From: an uncultured Microbacterium sp.
Lineage (GTDB): Bacteria > Actinomycetota > Actinomycetes > Actinomycetales > Microbacteriaceae
Direction: 5' to 3'
DNA length: 64,000 nucleotides
Assembly (NCBI RefSeq): GCF_945952435.1
Contig: NZ_CAMFHZ010000014.1
Span: 1-64,000 of the forward strand
The position numbers and the translations under genes were made by a program. Each line of letters opens with the position of its first letter. Within the stretch, counting starts at the first letter, position 1. The notes below the pieces were generated by a model. The model was not told the DNA's origin. It did no database searches and saw only the letters and a list, made by a program, of their open reading frames with translations. This document shows positions 59,969 to 64,000 of the stretch, in pieces.

Positions 59969-62464
59969 ATGATCGATCGCGACCTCTTCCCCGTCGACCC
60001 CTGGCGTCTTGTCGAGACGCGCTACCCGCTCGCGGATCCGGGGGTCTCCGAGACGCTGTTCGGCGTCGGGAACGGCTATCTCGGGCTGCGCGGCAACCAC
60101 ATCGAGGGTCGCGTCGCCCGTGAGCAGGGCACGTTCATCAACGGACTCCACGAGACGTGGAAGATCCGCCACGCCGAGCAGGCCTACGGCTTCGCCGAGG
60201 TCGGGCAGACGATCGTGAACGCGCCCGATGCGAAGGTCATGCGCGTCTACGTCGACGACGAGCCCCTGAGCTTCGACGAGGCGGACGTGCGGGAGTACCG
60301 CCGCTCGCTGGACTTCCGCACCGGAGTGCTCGAGCGCGACGTGCTGTGGGAGACCCCCTCGGGCAAGAGGGTGCGGATCCGCGACGAGCGCATCGTGTCG
60401 TTCGAGGAGAGGCATCTCGCCGTGCTGCGCCTGGAGGTGACGGTCGAGAACGCCGACGCGCCGGTCACGATCTCGTGTCAGCTCATCAACCGTCAGGACG
60501 GCGAGGACGTCTACGGCGGCACGCCCGTGATGGACCCGCGATCGCCGGAGGCGAAGGCCGGATTCGATCCCCGCCGCGCGGAGCGTTTCGGGGAGCGGGT
60601 GCTGCAGCCGGCCGGTCACTGGCAGGACGGCGAGCGCACCGCCCTGTCCTACCGGGTCGCGAACTCGGGCATGACGCTCGCCGTGGTCGCCGACCACATC
60701 GTCGACACGGCCAACGAGTACACCGCGCGGCGTCTGATCGAGCCCGACATCGCCAAGAACGTGTTCCGCGTGCAGGCCAAGGCGGGCGTGCCCACGCGGG
60801 TGACCAAGGTGGTCAGCTACCACACCTCGCGGGGCGTGCCCCCGCACGAGCTCATCGACCGGTGCCGGCGCACGCTCGACCGCGCCCGCGTCGAAGGCAT
60901 CGAGGCGCAGTTCGCGAAGCAGGCGGCGTGGCTGGGCGCGTTCTGGGAGCGCAGCGACGTGCGCATCGCCGGGCACGACGACCTGCAGCAGGCGACCCGC
61001 TGGTGCCTGTTCCAGCTCGCGCAGGCCTCGGCGCGCGCCGACGGCGCAGGGGTGTCGGCCAAGGGCGTCTCCGGATCCGGGTACGGCGGCCACTACTTCT
61101 GGGACACCGAGGTGTACGTCCTGCCGTTCCTCACCTACACCTCGCCGCAGTTCGCGCGCAACGCGCTGCGGGCGAGGGTGCGGATGCTGCCGGCGGCACG
61201 CCGTCGCGCGGAGCAGCTCAACGAGGGGGGAGCCCTGTTCCCCTGGCGCACGATCAACGGCGAGGAGGCCAGCGCGTACTACGCCGCCGGCACCGCGCAG
61301 TACCACATCAACGCCGACGTGAGCTTCGCGCTCGGCAAGTACGTACGGGCGACCGGCGACGACGACTTCCTCTACCGGGAGGGCGTGGACATCGCGGTGG
61401 AGACGGCGCGCATGTGGGCGACGCTCGGCTTCTGGCGCACGGGCGGCGACGTCGAGACGTTCCACATCCACGGCGTCACCGGTCCGGACGAGTACACGAC
61501 CGTCGTCAACGACAACCTCTTCACGAACGTCATGGCGCGCTACAACCTCCGTTTCGCGGCGCGCGTGGTGCGCGAGATGGCCCACGATGCGCCGGCGGCC
61601 TACGCGGCGGCCGTCGAGCGGCTGCACATCGATCCGTCCGAGGTGCGCACGTGGGAGCGCGCGGCCGACGCCATGCACATCCCGTTCAGCCCGGCGCTCG
61701 GCATCCACCCGCAGGACTCGCTGTTCCTCGAGCGCGAGGTGTGGGATCTGCCGAACACCCCTCCCGAGCAACGTCCACTGCTGCTCCACTTCCACCCCCT
61801 GGTGATCTACCGGTTCCAGGTGCTCAAGCAGGCCGACGTCGTGCTCGCCCTGTTCCTGCAGGGCAACCACTTCACGGAGGCGGAGAAGCTGGCCGACTTC
61901 GAGTACTACGACCCGCTGACCACGGGCGACTCGACGCTGTCGGCCGTGGTGCAGTCGATCCTCGCCGCCGAGGTCGGCTACCAGGACCTCGCCCACGAGT
62001 ACTTCGACCACGCGCTCTTCGTCGACCTCGGCGATCTGCACCGCAATGCATCGGACGGCGTGCACGTGGCGTCGGCGGGCGGCGTGTGGACGGCGCTCGT
62101 CAGCGGCTTCGGCGGGATGCGCGACCACGACGGGGAGCTGAGCTTCGACCCGCGGCTGCCCGCGGACTGGCCAGAGCTGTCGTACCCGCTGAAGTGGAGG
62201 GGATCGCAGCTGCAGGTGACGCTCACCGCGCGCGAACTGCACATCGAGGTCACGGCCGGCGATCCGGTCGAGTTCTGGGTGCGCGGCGAAGCCTGGACCG
62301 CGGGGGTCGGCGAGGACGCCTTCGTGCCCCTCGCGCACCAGGGACCCGTGATCACCGGGCGCCCGGAGTTCGGCTCCCAGTCGCGACGCGAGGACGGCAC
62401 GATCCTGTCGCCGACCGTTCCGACGACCTCGGCGATCCCGATCGTCGGCGCTGCGGGGGAGTAG
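59969..62464 (+). CDS. GH65 family disaccharide phosphorylase
   Basis: Phosphorolysis of an alpha-glucoside such as maltose, trehalose or kojibiose to beta-glucose-1-phosphate and a sugar. 831 residues. The N-terminal beta-sandwich starts DPWRLVETRYP and has ETLFGVGNGYLGLRGN. The (alpha/alpha)6 barrel contains SGSGYGGHYFWDTEVY, TINGEE and the catalytic Glu in GVTGPDEYTTVVNDN. KQADVV near residue 622 and a small C-terminal domain complete it. The exact substrate cannot be told from sequence alone. Forms an operon with pgmB. Confidence 0.93.
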   Translation: MIDRDLFPVDPWRLVETRYPLADPGVSETLFGVGNGYLGLRGNHIEGRVAREQGTFINGLHETWKIRHAEQAYGFAEVGQTIVNAPDAKVMRVYVDDEPLSFDEADVREYRRSLDFRTGVLERDVLWETPSGKRVRIRDERIVSFEERHLAVLRLEVTVENADAPVTISCQLINRQDGEDVYGGTPVMDPRSPEAKAGFDPRRAERFGERVLQPAGHWQDGERTALSYRVANSGMTLAVVADHIVDTANEYTARRLIEPDIAKNVFRVQAKAGVPTRVTKVVSYHTSRGVPPHELIDRCRRTLDRARVEGIEAQFAKQAAWLGAFWERSDVRIAGHDDLQQATRWCLFQLAQASARADGAGVSAKGVSGSGYGGHYFWDTEVYVLPFLTYTSPQFARNALRARVRMLPAARRRAEQLNEGGALFPWRTINGEEASAYYAAGTAQYHINADVSFALGKYVRATGDDDFLYREGVDIAVETARMWATLGFWRTGGDVETFHIHGVTGPDEYTTVVNDNLFTNVMARYNLRFAARVVREMAHDAPAAYAAAVERLHIDPSEVRTWERAADAMHIPFSPALGIHPQDSLFLEREVWDLPNTPPEQRPLLLHFHPLVIYRFQVLKQADVVLALFLQGNHFTEAEKLADFEYYDPLTTGDSTLSAVVQSILAAEVGYQDLAHEYFDHALFVDLGDLHRNASDGVHVASAGGVWTALVSGFGGMRDHDGELSFDPRLPADWPELSYPLKWRGSQLQVTLTARELHIEVTAGDPVEFWVRGEAWTAGVGEDAFVPLAHQGPVITGRPEFGSQSRREDGTILSPTVPTTSAIPIVGAAGE

Positions 62465-62496
62465 CGTCCCTGCGGTGCCTCCGCCCGCTTCTCCCT

Positions 62497-62533
62497 CCCG
62501 GATCCGCGACCGTGACGCGCGCGCGGATCCGGG
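62497..62533 (+). terminator. terminator after the GH65 gene
   Basis: 12-bp perfect stem CCCGGATCCGCG and its complement around a 13-base loop, 33 bases after the stop. Confidence 0.7.
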
Positions 62534-62579
62534 GGCGGGAGCCGCGGACGCACCCGGTCCGAATGTCGGACGCACGCTC

Positions 62580-62585
62580 TAGGCT
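62580..62585 (+). promoter_or_regulatory. -10 hexamer of dnaX, leaderless arrangement
   Basis: TAGGCT lies six bases before the GTG at 62592; no ribosome binding site is seen. Confidence 0.5.
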
Positions 62586-62591
62586 TGTGTG

Positions 62592-64000
62592 GTGAGCACA
62601 GCCCTGTACCGCCGCTACCGGCCAGAGACCTTCGGGGAGATGATCGGTCAGTCGCAGGTGACCGATCCGCTCACGACCGCGTTGCGCGGCGACCGGGTGG
62701 GCCACGCCTACCTCTTCTCGGGACCGCGCGGCTGCGGCAAGACCACGTCCGCGCGCATCCTCGCCCGCTGTCTGAACTGCGCCGAGGGCCCCACCGACAC
62801 GCCGTGCGGCGTCTGCCCGAGCTGCGTCGAGCTGTCCCGCTCGGGCGGCGGATCGCTCGACGTCGTCGAGATCGACGCGGCGAGCCACAACGGCGTCGAC
62901 GACGCCCGAGACCTCCGCGAGCGGGCCACGTTCGCGCCGAGCCGCGACCGGTTCAAGATCTTCATCCTCGACGAGGCGCACATGGTCACCCCGCAGGGGT
63001 TCAACGCGCTGCTCAAGCTCGTCGAGGAGCCGCCGCCGCACGTGAAGTTCATCTTCGCGACGACCGAGCCCGAGAAGGTGCTCGGCACGATCCGGTCCCG
63101 CACCCACCACTATCCGTTCCGCCTCGTCCCGCCCGCGGCGATGCTCGCCTACGTCGAGAAGCTCTGCGCCGAGGAGGGCGTCTCGGTCGCGCAAGGGGTT
63201 CTGCCCCTCGTGGTGCGCGCCGGCGGCGGCTCGCCGCGAGACACCCTGTCCCTCCTCGATCAGCTCATCGCCGGGTCCGAGGAGGGCGAGGTCACGTACG
63301 AGCGCGCGGTCGCGCTCCTCGGCTACACGCACTCCGCGCTGCTCGATGAGATCGTGGACGCGCTCGCCGCGGGCGACGCCTCGACGGCGTTCCCCGCGAT
63401 CGACCGGGTGGTGCAGACCGGCCAGGATCCGCGTCGGTTCGTCGACGATCTGCTCGAGCGGCTGCGAGACCTCATCGTCATCGCCGCGGTCGGCGAGGGT
63501 GCGGCGGCGGTGCTGCGCGGCGTCCCGGAGGACGAGCTCGCCCGCATGCGCGCCCAGGCGGGTGCGTTCGGTGGCCCGAGGCTCTCCCGCGCCGCCGACC
63601 TGGTCAGCGCCGCCCTCGACGACATGAGCGGTGCGACCTCCCCGCGGCTGCATCTGGAGCTGCTCGTCGCGCGCGTGCTGACCGCCCTCGCGGGTGAGAC
63701 GGCGTCCGAGGCCCCACTGTCCGCGCGCGCCGCTCCGACGAGCACGGCGACCTCTCCCTCCGCGCCGGCAGGTCCCGCCGCCGCCGCGTCCGAGGCGCGG
63801 ACGGCTGCCGCGCCGACGGGCTCCGCGGCCGCCCCGACCGCCTCCGCAAAGCCGACCGCCTCCGCAGAGCCGACCGCTTCCGGCACGCCGAGTGATGCCG
63901 CCGCCGTGCCGAACGCTTCCGCCGAGTCGACCGGTTCCGTCGAGTCGACTGGTTCCGTCGAGTCGACCGCCCCCGAGGCGACCCCGGCCGCTTCCGCGCC
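62592..64000 (+). CDS. dnaX: DNA polymerase III subunits gamma/tau (3' end outside window)
   Basis: Clamp-loader subunit. The visible 469 residues start STALYRRYRPETFGEMIGQ and include Walker A GPRGCGKTTSARILA, the zinc-binding CLNC...CGVCPSC, Walker B with DEAHMVTPQGFNALLKLVEEPP, and sensor FIFATTEPEKVLGTIRSR. After about residue 365 the sequence becomes an Ala/Pro/Ser/Thr-rich linker with repeated STGSVE and PTASA units. The reading frame continues past the last base of the window, so the tau C terminus is missing. GTG start from the -10 position and family alignment. Confidence 0.95.
   Translation, partial: MSTALYRRYRPETFGEMIGQSQVTDPLTTALRGDRVGHAYLFSGPRGCGKTTSARILARCLNCAEGPTDTPCGVCPSCVELSRSGGGSLDVVEIDAASHNGVDDARDLRERATFAPSRDRFKIFILDEAHMVTPQGFNALLKLVEEPPPHVKFIFATTEPEKVLGTIRSRTHHYPFRLVPPAAMLAYVEKLCAEEGVSVAQGVLPLVVRAGGGSPRDTLSLLDQLIAGSEEGEVTYERAVALLGYTHSALLDEIVDALAAGDASTAFPAIDRVVQTGQDPRRFVDDLLERLRDLIVIAAVGEGAAAVLRGVPEDELARMRAQAGAFGGPRLSRAADLVSAALDDMSGATSPRLHLELLVARVLTALAGETASEAPLSARAAPTSTATSPSAPAGPAAAASEARTAAAPTGSAAAPTASAKPTASAEPTASGTPSDAAAVPNASAESTGSVESTGSVESTAPEATPAASA

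Overview
This is about 64 kb of very GC-rich chromosomal DNA from an actinobacterium. Gene content and order point to the family Microbacteriaceae, most likely Microbacterium (an inference from gene content; no 16S gene is present). Pointers are the conserved order glmS-acpS-alr-tsaE ... tsaB-rimI-tsaD ... groES ... guaB-guaB3 ... guaA, GTG and TTG starts, CIRCE elements before groES, GuaB3, the SipW export locus and a class E type sorting signal. No phage, transposase, CRISPR or plasmid gene was recognised.

Layout. 0-4.3 kb: glmS, acpS, alr, tsaE. 4.3-12.7 kb: a cell-surface polysaccharide and signalling block (response regulator, GH18 hydrolase, GT2 synthase, histidine kinase, membrane protein with a broken GGDEF domain) that splits tsaE from tsaB. 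12.7-18.3 kb: tsaB-rimI-tsaD, two membrane proteins, an opposing methyltransferase, and groES behind two CIRCE operators without groEL. 18.4-30.2 kb: rarD, guaB, guaB3, a SURF1-like protein, a 1564-residue secreted nuclease-nucleotidase, a DUF3817 protein and guaA. 30.2-39 kb: AlkD-like, Bax inhibitor-1-like, GDPD, an ABC exporter pair, PcrA/UvrD and SseB. 39.1-42.3 kb: a SipW signal peptidase locus with exported substrates and an LATTG-anchored protein. 42.3-44.3 kb: a YqaJ-type nuclease and rplJ-rplL with an attenuator leader. 44.3-49.3 kb: LacI regulator and sugar ABC importer without ATPase. 49.4-58.8 kb: PAP2, GNAT, tRNA-Ser, LssY-like, TrhO, DedA, and the transglutaminase-DUF58-MoxR operon. 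58.9-64 kb: SRP RNA, beta-phosphoglucomutase, GH65 phosphorylase and the start of dnaX.

How parts work together. guaB and guaA make GMP. tsaE, tsaB and tsaD make the tRNA t6A modification. The kinase and response regulator flank the GT2/GH18 pair they probably control. The LacI-regulated importer resembles alpha-glucoside systems and could feed the GH65/beta-PGM phosphorolysis pair, with ATP hydrolysis supplied by a shared ATPase encoded elsewhere.

Three sequence-level patterns stand out. (1) About fifteen genes have a -10 hexamer ending six (once seven) bases before the start codon, which predicts leaderless mRNAs and settles several starts. (2) Three short tandem arrays (period 20-23 bp) begin exactly at the stop codon of the upstream gene, and each repeat carries a copy of the stop-containing CTGA. 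(3) There are 72-77 bp palindromic elements, one of which is read through as the C-terminal tail of RimI.
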